A stretch of DNA of 42,932 nucleotides from a bacterium (GTDB taxonomy: Bacteria > Verrucomicrobiota > Verrucomicrobiae > Opitutales > Opitutaceae). How positions within the stretch are numbered: the first letter of the stretch is position 1; every line of letters begins with the position of its first letter. Location: contig JAJXYI010000229.1 in NCBI GenBank assembly GCA_021780625.1, forward strand, positions 1 through 42,932. Reading direction: 5' to 3'. Both the position numbers and the translations under genes were made by a program. This document shows positions 8,905 to 17,292 of this stretch, in pieces. The notes below the pieces were generated by a model. The model did no database searches, was not told the DNA's origin, and saw only the letters and a program-made list of their open reading frames with translations.

Positions 8905-11900
8905 CTATACCGGGCGGAGGAACAGCTCCACACCGCCCGCCACCGCCTCCACCGCGTCCCCGTCGAGCGACTCCTTCTCAAGCAGCGCCCCGGCCAGCGC
9001 GTCCAGCGCCGTGCGGTGCCGCTCGAGGAGTTCCACGGCCGTCCGGCGTCCCTCCTCCAACCAGCAGGCAAGACGCTGTTCGAGCCGGTCGCCGAGCGCG
9101 GAATGAATCGCCGGCAACGCCGCCGGCACCACGAGGCCGAACTCGGCGTCAAAAGCCCACTCGGCCACCGCGGCGTGCGCCAGCTTGGTCGCACGCCGCA
9201 GGTCGCTGCTTGCCCCGCCGGTCACCGCGTCATCCCGCCCCGAAGCCGCGCGCTCTGCCTCGCGGCCGGCCAGACAGACCGCAATCTCCTTTCGAACGTC
9301 GGCCACGCTGATCGACCGCCGGCGCTCGTCGGATTCCGGCGCGAGGAAGCCGAGCGCCCCGCTCTCGTTCGGCACGATGGTCAGGTACTCGATGCGGCGC
9401 TCCGGGAACAGGAGGCGGTGGACGACGGCGTGCCCCGCTTCGTGATAGGCCGTCTGCCGGCGCTCCTCCGGATCGATCTCCGCAACCTCCCGGTTCGCGC
9501 CGAACCTGACGGCTCGGCTCGCGGCCGCGAGGTCGGCACCGGAGATCTCCGCCCGCCCGTCGGCTGCCGCGCCGTAGACGGCCTCCCGCACGATCCGGTC
9601 GAGCAACGCCGGCGTGCAGCCGGCCGTCGTCCGGACCAGGCCGTCGAGATCGACTTCAGGGGCCGCCCGGATCCCGTGGAACCGCCGCTCGAAGAACTGC
9701 CGGCGGGCCGCGGCATTCGGCGGGTCGATCGGGATGATCTCGTCGAAGCGGCCGGGTCGCGTGAGCGCGGGATCGAGCGCCTCCGGGTGATTGGTCGCCG
9801 CAAGCACGAAAACGGGCCCGTCGCCCGCCTTGAAACCGTCCATCGACGCGAGCAACTGGTTCACCACCGAGGCGCGCCAGTCCGCCGTGTCCTCGCGGCG
9901 CGCCGACGCGATCGCGTCGATCTCGTCGATGAAGACGATGGCCGGCGCGTAACGGCGGGCGCGGTCGAAGACGTCCCGGATCCGCTGCTCCGACTCCCCC
10001 GCCCACTTGGACTGGATCTCGGACGCCGTGAAGGCCAGGAACGGCAGCCCGGCCTCCCCCGCCAGCGCCCTGGCGAGCAGCGTCTTGCCGGTGCCGGGCT
10101 GGCCGGCAAGCAGGAAGCCGGTCGGCGGCGGCACGCCGTAGGCGCCGAGCGTGCCCGGGTTCGACAGCCACCGGTGGACCTGCCTCAGCCGGCGCTTCGC
10201 CCTCTCGAGGCCCGCGACATCGTCGAACCGTTCGAGCGGGATGCCGGCAAAGGTCACCGCGGCCGCGCGGTCGCTCGCGTTGACGACGACCTCCTCGCGG
10301 AGCCCGTCGAGCTCGCCGACCAGCCGTGGGCCGGCGGGGTCCCACCGGTAGCCAACCTGGAACGACACGCGCTTGCGAGCCCGCCCGAGGCGGTGGATGA
10401 CCGCCGAGTGGCGGACCTCGGCCAGCACCTCGCACAGCCGCGCTTCGAACGCCTCGAACGGGTCGCCATCCGGCCTGTGCTGGCAGGCGAGAAAGCCCTT
10501 CGCCCCGCCCTGCCGCATCACGCGCGCCACCACGGCGTCGAACGCCGCCCGGCCGCCGGGGTTCTCGCTGAACAGGTACACCGGCAGCGCCGGCACCGAG
10601 GACCTGAGCGTGCCCAGGATCTCGAGCGCGGCTTCGACGCGCGAACTGGCGGCGCCTTCGTTGATGCTGAGGTCGAGCAGCACCAGGTCGGCGCGCACGT
10701 CCTTCAACCGGCCGAGGATGTCCTCGCCCGGCCGGACGTGGGTCACCAACGGCCTGAAGGCCGCGCATCCCCGCTCGATGACAGCAGGCAGGTGGTCGTC
10801 GTCGTCGATCAGCACGAGGCGCGGCCGGTCCACGTCCGCATACTGGGCCGCCAGAAACGTGCGCGCGCCCGGGCCGACTGTCAGGTCCAGGGCCAGGCGG
10901 TCCAGCCCGGCGCCGCAGATCTCGTCGCGACACTGCTCGAAGGATCGACGGATGATCTCGGCACCCCAGGCCGCGCCGGCCGACGCGACGCGCCGCGCGT
11001 CGAGGTCGGGCAGGAGCGACAGGAGGAAGACCAGCCGCGCGTCGTGGTCCGCCCGGATCTCCGGCAGGGTGACACCGATCGCGGGCTCAGGCGTGAGGCT
11101 CGCGTCGAGCAGTTCGAGGTAGTGCCCCGCATGAAGCCGGTTGAAGACGACCGCTCCCCCCTTGGCCAGCCTCGAGACGAACTCGGGCGATAGCGCGGGC
11201 TGCGCCGTCTCGGCCCCGACGTCACGGCGCGTCCGGGCCGACGAGAGCAGGTCGAAGACGGCCGACGGGGCCAGCGCGGCGTCCCGAAGCACGCCGCTCT
11301 CGTTGTCGGCGCCGAAGAACTCCCGCCCGAGATTGGTCGTGAACACGAGCCACGCCTCGCGGAAGGCCACGGACTTCTCGAGCGCCTTGTCCACGACCTC
11401 GCCCTTGTCCAGGACGGACAGGAGCGCCTGGATCGTGCTCTCGTGCGCCTTCTCGATCTCGTCGAACAGCAGGACCGACTTCGGGTGCTCCTTCACGAAT
11501 CCGGTCAGCGTCCCTGGACGGCTGCCCTTGTAGAACTGCTCGGCGCCGAACAACTGCTCGAAGCTCTGGGGGCCGGCGAAGCTGCCCATGTCGAACCGGC
11601 GGAAGCCGTACTCGCCCTGTTCGGCCTCCTGGAGCGCGGCGGCAAAGCTCTCGGCGAGGAGTGTCTTGCCGACACCCGGCGGCCCGAGGAACGTGAAGAT
11701 GCCGCGCGGCCCTTGACCGCCCTGCGCGACGCACGCCTGGAAGTAGGCGTGGCCGAGCATCGACACGGCGTTGGCCTGCCCGAGCACGCGGGTGTTCAGG
11801 CGGGCGACGAGCGCCTCCATCTGGCCCAGGATGGCGTCAAGCCGCGCGGCGAGCGTGACGACGTCCAACGCCGGCGGCGCGCCTGGGGCAGCGAAGACTG

Positions 11901-12330
11901 GCGCCTGCTCGGGCTCTGGCCTGGTTTCGACTTTCACGGCGGAACCGTCGTGACCGTTCCTCTTGTACCAATCCCGAACGATTGGGTGGATGCCGGGCTG
12001 TAGCTGTCGAACGAGGCTCCCGGGCTCCAACTGGGCATCGCCGCTCTGCGCGGACGCTACGACTGCGGCCAGCGTCGAGTCGAAACCGAACTTGCGGGCG
12101 GTGGCGTCCTCGGCAGGCACGTGCAGCGCCGAGTCGTACAGCGCCAGCACCTGTTCCGGCCACTCGATGTGGCCGTCGCCTTTCAGGAACGTGAGTTCCT
12201 GCGTCATGAGGCCATCGTGGGCCATGGCGTAGACGCCGCACAGCACGTCCTCGACGGCAAGGCGATCGCGGCGCGCGGCAATGGCTGACCGCTTCGCCCA
12301 TTGGAACAGTGCGTTGGTCCTGGCATCCAT
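8905..12330 (-). CDS. ClpA-like AAA+ - receiver - FtsH-type AAA+ zinc protease fusion
   Basis: 1141 residues. Order: a helical N-terminal domain reminiscent of the Clp N domain (residues 1-150); a ClpA/B-type AAA+ module (Walker A GPPGVGKT near 215, Walker B VLLFDEIEKAH, sensor FTTNLG); a receiver domain at about 500-620 with acidic pair in LVLIDDDD, phospho-acceptor Asp in DLVLLDLS, Ser in LFSEN and Lys in GAKGFL; then a complete FtsH-like half (Walker A GQPGTGKT near 741, AIVFIDEIDAIAS, and an M41 peptidase with HEAGH near 961 and the third-ligand Asp in ASSDLRRAT). All catalytic residues I can check are intact. FtsH normally has two N-terminal membrane helices; this protein has none. Start: ATG at 12330 with GGAG upstream; an in-frame start at 12408 would run 60 bases into the preceding gene. 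Likely a signal-controlled unfoldase-protease. Confidence 0.88.
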   Translation of the reverse strand: MDARTNALFQWAKRSAIAARRDRLAVEDVLCGVYAMAHDGLMTQELTFLKGDGHIEWPEQVLALYDSALHVPAEDATARKFGFDSTLAAVVASAQSGDAQLEPGSLVRQLQPGIHPIVRDWYKRNGHDGSAVKVETRPEPEQAPVFAAPGAPPALDVVTLAARLDAILGQMEALVARLNTRVLGQANAVSMLGHAYFQACVAQGGQGPRGIFTFLGPPGVGKTLLAESFAAALQEAEQGEYGFRRFDMGSFAGPQSFEQLFGAEQFYKGSRPGTLTGFVKEHPKSVLLFDEIEKAHESTIQALLSVLDKGEVVDKALEKSVAFREAWLVFTTNLGREFFGADNESGVLRDAALAPSAVFDLLSSARTRRDVGAETAQPALSPEFVSRLAKGGAVVFNRLHAGHYLELLDASLTPEPAIGVTLPEIRADHDARLVFLLSLLPDLDARRVASAGAAWGAEIIRRSFEQCRDEICGAGLDRLALDLTVGPGARTFLAAQYADVDRPRLVLIDDDDHLPAVIERGCAAFRPLVTHVRPGEDILGRLKDVRADLVLLDLSINEGAASSRVEAALEILGTLRSSVPALPVYLFSENPGGRAAFDAVVARVMRQGGAKGFLACQHRPDGDPFEAFEARLCEVLAEVRHSAVIHRLGRARKRVSFQVGYRWDPAGPRLVGELDGLREEVVVNASDRAAAVTFAGIPLERFDDVAGLERAKRRLRQVHRWLSNPGTLGAYGVPPPTGFLLAGQPGTGKTLLARALAGEAGLPFLAFTASEIQSKWAGESEQRIRDVFDRARRYAPAIVFIDEIDAIASARREDTADWRASVVNQLLASMDGFKAGDGPVFVLAATNHPEALDPALTRPGRFDEIIPIDPPNAAARRQFFERRFHGIRAAPEVDLDGLVRTTAGCTPALLDRIVREAVYGAAADGRAEISGADLAAASRAVRFGANREVAEIDPEERRQTAYHEAGHAVVHRLLFPERRIEYLTIVPNESGALGFLAPESDERRRSISVADVRKEIAVCLAGREAERAASGRDDAVTGGASSDLRRATKLAHAAVAEWAFDAEFGLVVPAALPAIHSALGDRLEQRLACWLEEGRRTAVELLERHRTALDALAGALLEKESLDGDAVEAVAGGVELFLRPV

Positions 12331-12346
12331 GATCGGTGGGGCTCCG

Positions 12347-12958
12347 TCAGACCTCGGTGATCGCGGGGCTCCCCGCGGAAGGTGCCTGACGCGTGTCGAA
12401 GCTGGCAATGAGCGCCTCGACGAGCTTCGCCCGCTCCTTGTCTGCCGGGTCGAGGCTGGCCTGAAGGCGCTGCAGCGCGAGCCGCATCTCTGCCCTGGGA
12501 TCGCCCTCTGGCGGGAACTCGACCACGCCGTCCTTCAGTGCACGGACCAGCACGGGGTAGTACTCGTCGATGATCCCGGCCAGGCCCACGATGCACCGTT
12601 CGAGCTGCTTGCGCGTGACCTTGCCGTCCTCGAGCGGAAACTCCACGATCGGGCGGATTTCGCCGTCGGTGGCGTCGAACTCGAACTGGATGAGCTTGGT
12701 TCGCCACTGGACCATCGAGCACGCGCGAAGGAATGCATCAGCGTGGTCGCCCGTTGCCTTGAACGCCATGGGCGCAAACACCTTCAGGTACTCTCCGTTC
12801 TCCAGCAGATCAACGAGAACCAGAAGGTCCTTGTCGCCGTCTCGGTCGAGGTACTGCTTCATCCCGAAGCGCATCCCAACCTGCGCCCGCGGCCCCCGCT
12901 GGAACCGGAATCCGATCTCAGTAAGCAGGGCCTCGACTTCTTCGATGGTCATCGCCAT
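12347..12958 (-). CDS. YbjN-like small soluble protein
   Basis: 203 residues from the ATG at 12958, which has GAGGAG nine bases upstream. The N-terminal 130 residues (TIEEVEALLTEIGFRFQRGP, then DLLVLVDLLENGEYLKVFAP, then HADAFLRACSMVQWRTKLIQ) show the alternating pattern of the YbjN / type III secretion chaperone-like fold, a family of small chaperone or adaptor proteins. The remaining 70 residues are helical and charged. It ends 16 bases before the protease-fusion start, so an adaptor or substrate-delivery role for that protease is a reasonable guess. Assignment rests on pattern and fold feel, not a diagnostic motif. Confidence 0.55.
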   Translation of the reverse strand: MAMTIEEVEALLTEIGFRFQRGPRAQVGMRFGMKQYLDRDGDKDLLVLVDLLENGEYLKVFAPMAFKATGDHADAFLRACSMVQWRTKLIQFEFDATDGEIRPIVEFPLEDGKVTRKQLERCIVGLAGIIDEYYPVLVRALKDGVVEFPPEGDPRAEMRLALQRLQASLDPADKERAKLVEALIASFDTRQAPSAGSPAITEV

Positions 12959-13051
12959 AAACTCGTCGCTCCTCGTGAAGGTGAAGTCCCGGGTCCGGGT
13001 TCCTGGACTCCGCTCAGTACGGCGGCCTGGGGCCAACGAGATCGCACCGCC

Positions 13052-14770
13052 TCAACGCAGGTCCACGATGCTGCGCGGGTCCGCCACCATGGCGTTCGCC
13101 TCAGGGGAGGCCTGGCCGACCTGCCAACCGCGGCCCGTGGTCTCGCAGTAGTAGTAGCGCTCCCCTTGGTGCTCAAACCACAGCTTGCCCTCGCCTGGCA
13201 TGTCTTCGGGCACTCCTCCCACCGCAACAGCGGCGTGCCGCGCCGTGTCGTTCAGCAGGCCGAGGACAGGAAAGCCCAAAGCCTTGAACAAGGTGGCGGC
13301 CAGCGCCGACTTGCAATCGCAATCACCGCGACCGTCGTAGAGCGTCTCGGCCGCCAGCCGACAGTACTCCTTGCGTTTCTGGATCTCGTCACAGTCCTCG
13401 TCCAGAGCGTAGGCAATCGCAGGTTCCTGCACCAGTCCGAGAACCGCCTGGATGGTCTCGATGGCGCTGAACTTACCTTCCCTGGCGGCTCGGGACAACG
13501 CGGCCACGGTTCGGGAGACCTGGCGGCTCCGCCACCCTTCGGCGACAATCTTCTGGAAAGACGTCCCGTATTGGTCCACTGCGGCCGCGGGGTCGCTGAA
13601 GAACGGGTTGTGCGTTCGGATGTCTCTGATCTCGTCCCGCTGGTACGGGACCGTCACCTCGAGCTGGCAGGTCCGGAACCCGCTGTCCATCTGCCAGGAG
13701 TAGTGCTTCCGCTCACCCTCCCCGTCACCCTCGTCCTCGGGCGTGCCGGGAGGCAGTTCCGGAGGCACGAACTCCCGGGGCTGGACCTCCCACGGAGTCC
13801 GCGGCGCGAAGATCGACACGGCGAAGAACCCAATTGCCATTGCAGCGTAGAGAGGCACGAAGGGCCAGTAGGCGGGGTGCCACAACGTGAGGACCGCCAG
13901 GCCGATCGACGCGAAGATCCCCACCGGCGCCCAGTAGCGCAGGCCGGTCGATCGGTTGAAGAGGATGACGTAGTCGAGCACCCTGTCGTCCGAGCTCAGC
14001 AGCATTCGCTTGAGCAGGTACAGGACCGCCCAGATGGCCAGGAACACCGAGAGGCCGGGCGCGAGGCCATTGAGCGGAACCGTGCCGCTCCACCCGTCCA
14101 GCGCAGCGAATGGATGGTCCCAGAACCAGAGTCTCATCTGCGCCGGGAGGAAGAGCAGGCCGAAGAGGAACGCAGCGGGTAGTGCGGTGTCCCACTTCGC
14201 CGTCGGATCGCGATAGGGCAGCGTGTCGGGCGTGCCCCACCCGTCGCCATAGAGCAGGATGGCGGCGCCTCCCTGCGCCAGCAGCGTCATCACGTTGTCG
14301 GTCGCGTGCCTGAACCGGCCGAACTCGACGACTTTGAACGGTGGGGGCACGGCGCTGGGAAGCACGGGCGCATGCAGCCTGAGGAAGAGGTCCCACCACG
14401 TTCGCCGCCCCTGGCGTTCGACATCGCCGGCATGATGGGATTCCGGAGCCGGCAACCTGCGCACGGGCGCCAGGTCCTTCGGCTCGACCTTCCCAACCTC
14501 TCTTGCCTGTTCGTCGCCCAGCGCCAGGTTGTAGAGGCGCAGGTAGGCATCGTGGTCCCGAATGCTGAACTGCCCCACCAGGCGCACCCTCCACGGCTTG
14601 GTCAGGTCAAGGAGGGTGCCGTCCTTGCGGATCCGGCCGATCAGCACCGGCACGCGGAACCCCCGGATCACCACGTACTGATAGAGGTTGCAGCGAGGCC
14701 AGAACACGTAGATCGCCAGGCCGGCGAGCAGCAGCGCGGGAACGCCCAAGATGAGATGCATCGCAACCAT
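13052..14770 (-). CDS. Membrane transglutaminase-like protein
   Basis: 572 residues. An N-terminal membrane helix (MHLILGVPALLLAGLAIYVF) and four or more further hydrophobic segments between about residues 190 and 340 place it in the membrane. The C-terminal part is a transglutaminase-like papain-fold domain: GRGDCDCKSALAATLFKALG holds the catalytic Cys near 487, and ARHAAVAVGG the His about 30 residues later, with YYYCETTGRGW as the region of the third residue. Such domains act as cysteine peptidases or amide-forming enzymes. It starts two bases after the stop of the preceding membrane protein gene, which indicates coupling. The active-site face cannot be decided without topology prediction. 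A membrane-tethered peptidase next to the protease fusion suggests controlled processing of a partner. Confidence 0.78.
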   Translation of the reverse strand: MVAMHLILGVPALLLAGLAIYVFWPRCNLYQYVVIRGFRVPVLIGRIRKDGTLLDLTKPWRVRLVGQFSIRDHDAYLRLYNLALGDEQAREVGKVEPKDLAPVRRLPAPESHHAGDVERQGRRTWWDLFLRLHAPVLPSAVPPPFKVVEFGRFRHATDNVMTLLAQGGAAILLYGDGWGTPDTLPYRDPTAKWDTALPAAFLFGLLFLPAQMRLWFWDHPFAALDGWSGTVPLNGLAPGLSVFLAIWAVLYLLKRMLLSSDDRVLDYVILFNRSTGLRYWAPVGIFASIGLAVLTLWHPAYWPFVPLYAAMAIGFFAVSIFAPRTPWEVQPREFVPPELPPGTPEDEGDGEGERKHYSWQMDSGFRTCQLEVTVPYQRDEIRDIRTHNPFFSDPAAAVDQYGTSFQKIVAEGWRSRQVSRTVAALSRAAREGKFSAIETIQAVLGLVQEPAIAYALDEDCDEIQKRKEYCRLAAETLYDGRGDCDCKSALAATLFKALGFPVLGLLNDTARHAAVAVGGVPEDMPGEGKLWFEHQGERYYYCETTGRGWQVGQASPEANAMVADPRSIVDLR

Positions 14771-14772
14771 CC

Positions 14773-17268
14773 CTACAACAGAGGGTCGATGTCTTCCGAC
14801 GCGGGACCTGTCCCGGCGGACGCCGGAGTGTTCCCGGGCGACTGCTGCCTGATCGCTTCAGCGGCGCGCCGTGTGTCCCCCGAAAGCGTCGCCCACTGGT
14901 CCGTCGCAGGATGGAGAAGGCCGACGTCCTCGGCGTGCCCCTCCACGCGCGTCCAACCGGCGACGGAGACACAGGCCTCATCCGCTTCGATGTTCGTCCC
15001 CCGCAGCCTGGAGACGGCGGGAACGTCCCTCCAGTGTTCGAGGCTGCAGTAGCCGGCAAGCCCGGTCAGGTCCCCGGGGACCTGGAGCGTGGAGTCCCCA
15101 GCCTGTTGCAAAAGGTCTGGCGCCTGCGTTTTCCACTCCCAGCTGATTGGCCGGATGTCAACCTCGACCGATGGGTGCGCCAGGTGTTTCAGGATCTCGG
15201 TGAACCTCCGGTCCCTCGCCACGTGCCCCTCAACGCGGAGGCCGGCGGGCCGCTCGATTCGCTCCCTGCAAAACGCGTGAAGCGACGCGCCGAGGTTCGT
15301 CGAATACGCCTTCGAGTCGCCGCCTACCTCCGTCAGATAGCGCTGCAGCACCCCGCCACTGTCACCGTCGAGGAAGGACGCCGAGAGGGCATCCTTGTCG
15401 GCGGGGTTGAGAGCGGCCGGCAGTCTCATGCCTTGCGGAGTCTCCACGCCGATGTCCTGAGGGCGGGTCAGCTGGCAGCTCACGCCGCGCGGCGGCACCT
15501 GGAACACGTCGAACAGCTCCCTCTGGAAATCGTTCACGGGATAGAGGCTCTCAGGAGCCGCCGGGAACGTCGGCTGAATCGAATCGGCGCGGGCCGCGAC
15601 CTCCGTCGCGTGCTGCGCCAGGGCGGCTCGAACGTCGCCGATGGCGCCGGCTGCCAGCGTCGTCGCCTCTTCCTGGACGTGGCGCACCACGGCGGCGACG
15701 TATTGGAGCAGGCGCTTCCGGAGCAGCGCGAGTACGGAGAACTGATAGCGGCAGGCGGCGATGGCCAAGGGCACGAGCCCCAGGAATAACTGCCAGGGAA
15801 TCGGATGGGCCCCGGCGTGGCGCAGGATTGGAAACAGCGGTTCGAAAAGTCCCGCGAGAAGCGGCGCTCCGACTGCCAGAACGAGACCGAGCGCGGCGGC
15901 CTGAAGCCAGAGCGCTCCGGGCACCGGGTGAGCCCTGATCGCACCGCACAGGGCGCTGTAGAGCCGCTTCTCCTCTTCCTCCGACAGTGTTCGCGGCGCC
16001 CTCTCGAGGAACGGCCGCAAGTGCCGGTCGACGTCGAAGAGTGATTCGCTTGGGAGGTCCGCTGGGCCGGCAACCGCCTCGGTCAGCACACGGGTGTAAG
16101 CCACGACCTGCGCGAGGCTCCGCGGCCCCGCCCGGCCGGCGAGGATGGTCCCGACCCCCTCGTCCACGCTGCCCAGCAGCCCGCTCTTCTCGTCGGCCCC
16201 ACGGAGCGCCTCCCTCTGCCACTCGGCCAGGAACTCCTTGAGCCGGGCGATGTAACTCAAACGGAAGACCTTCGCATACTCGCTGGCCCTGAACGGCAGG
16301 CTCGCGAGGTGGCGCCTGAAATACGCGCGAAGCAGGGCGCGGCGGGCGAAAGCCCATGGCGACACGAAGCGTCCATCCGTATCCTGGCTCTGTTGCCAGA
16401 TGCCGATTGGGAACTCGAGTCGCGGCCGGTGCCGGTGGTTGGCCAGGCTCTTCAGCAGTTCACTCGGCGAGAACCTGGCCTGCTGCCCACCGACGAGCGT
16501 CTTCGCAGCATCCCGATCGACCGCAGCAGCCGGGACTCCCGTTCCCATCCGTGGCCAGAGCACCTCGGCCGACTGGGCAGCCAACCCCGACTGCTGTCGC
16601 TCCCAGTCGAAGAAGATCCCGCACGCCCCCATCACCAACGCCGGCGGGTGGTTCAGCCGGGTCAGCGTGCCCGGGACCCGACTGTCGCCCACCATCAAGT
16701 GGCCCCCACACGCGGCGAGGAGCGCCGCGGCCCCGTCCTTGTCGTTCAAGTACGGGTATCCGTCCCGGTGGCTCACCGTCTGGTTGACCCCCTGGACCAG
16801 AACCAACATGTCCCAGACCCGGCGCGCCTCCGTTACTTCCGCCTGCTGCGTCGCCAAGGCCGCGAGCAGCGGGAGCGTCTGCGCATCAGATTCCGGGGAC
16901 AGGAACAGCAGGCCGTGGATGGCGAGCGGCCTGTCGGGACAGCTGGCCAGCCAGGCGAGGCGGAGACGCTGTGCTTCTACCGCGAAGGCCTGGCGAGTCG
17001 GGGTCGCGCCGGCATCCCCCAGGAACAGGATGTTGAGGGCGGTCTCGTCCTGCGGGCGAAAGCCGGCCGGGACCAACCAATCGCAACCGGAGACAAGCGC
17101 GCCGCGGGCCTTACCCGATATCCCGCGCTGCAGCAGGCCCCACCAATTCTCCTTGATGCCGGCCCTCTTCGACCAGGTCTCCAGCGTTGCCCGCAGCGTC
17201 GACTCGAGCCGTTCGCCCGCGACGGCACCCGAGCCGCCCACCAGGTTGATGAGCAACCAACCCTGCAT
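14773..17268 (-). CDS. Large membrane protein, partner of the tubulin-like gene
   Basis: 831 residues, not recognised as a known family. Two hydrophobic helices lie near 447-470 (WLQAAALGLVLAVGAPLLAG) and 485-505 (PWQLFLGLVPLAIAA), splitting it into a 440-residue N-terminal and a 320-residue C-terminal soluble part. The latter opens with a helical stretch (AAVVRHVQEEATTLAAGAIG). The N-terminus WLLINLVGGSGAV is hydrophobic but I see no complete P-loop. SD is GAGGTGG before the ATG. It lies 25 bases downstream of the tubulin-like gene and directly upstream of the transglutaminase-like gene, so it is probably the membrane platform on which those proteins act. Confidence 0.6.
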   Translation of the reverse strand: MQGWLLINLVGGSGAVAGERLESTLRATLETWSKRAGIKENWWGLLQRGISGKARGALVSGCDWLVPAGFRPQDETALNILFLGDAGATPTRQAFAVEAQRLRLAWLASCPDRPLAIHGLLFLSPESDAQTLPLLAALATQQAEVTEARRVWDMLVLVQGVNQTVSHRDGYPYLNDKDGAAALLAACGGHLMVGDSRVPGTLTRLNHPPALVMGACGIFFDWERQQSGLAAQSAEVLWPRMGTGVPAAAVDRDAAKTLVGGQQARFSPSELLKSLANHRHRPRLEFPIGIWQQSQDTDGRFVSPWAFARRALLRAYFRRHLASLPFRASEYAKVFRLSYIARLKEFLAEWQREALRGADEKSGLLGSVDEGVGTILAGRAGPRSLAQVVAYTRVLTEAVAGPADLPSESLFDVDRHLRPFLERAPRTLSEEEEKRLYSALCGAIRAHPVPGALWLQAAALGLVLAVGAPLLAGLFEPLFPILRHAGAHPIPWQLFLGLVPLAIAACRYQFSVLALLRKRLLQYVAAVVRHVQEEATTLAAGAIGDVRAALAQHATEVAARADSIQPTFPAAPESLYPVNDFQRELFDVFQVPPRGVSCQLTRPQDIGVETPQGMRLPAALNPADKDALSASFLDGDSGGVLQRYLTEVGGDSKAYSTNLGASLHAFCRERIERPAGLRVEGHVARDRRFTEILKHLAHPSVEVDIRPISWEWKTQAPDLLQQAGDSTLQVPGDLTGLAGYCSLEHWRDVPAVSRLRGTNIEADEACVSVAGWTRVEGHAEDVGLLHPATDQWATLSGDTRRAAEAIRQQSPGNTPASAGTGPASEDIDPLL

Positions 17269-17292
17269 GCATCCACCTCGCTGGGATACCTG

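Noticed and set aside
8638..11193. Long plus-strand frame of 851 codons opposite the protease fusion
   Set aside because: Arg/Pro/Gly-rich shadow of the real minus-strand gene with intact AAA+, receiver and peptidase motifs.
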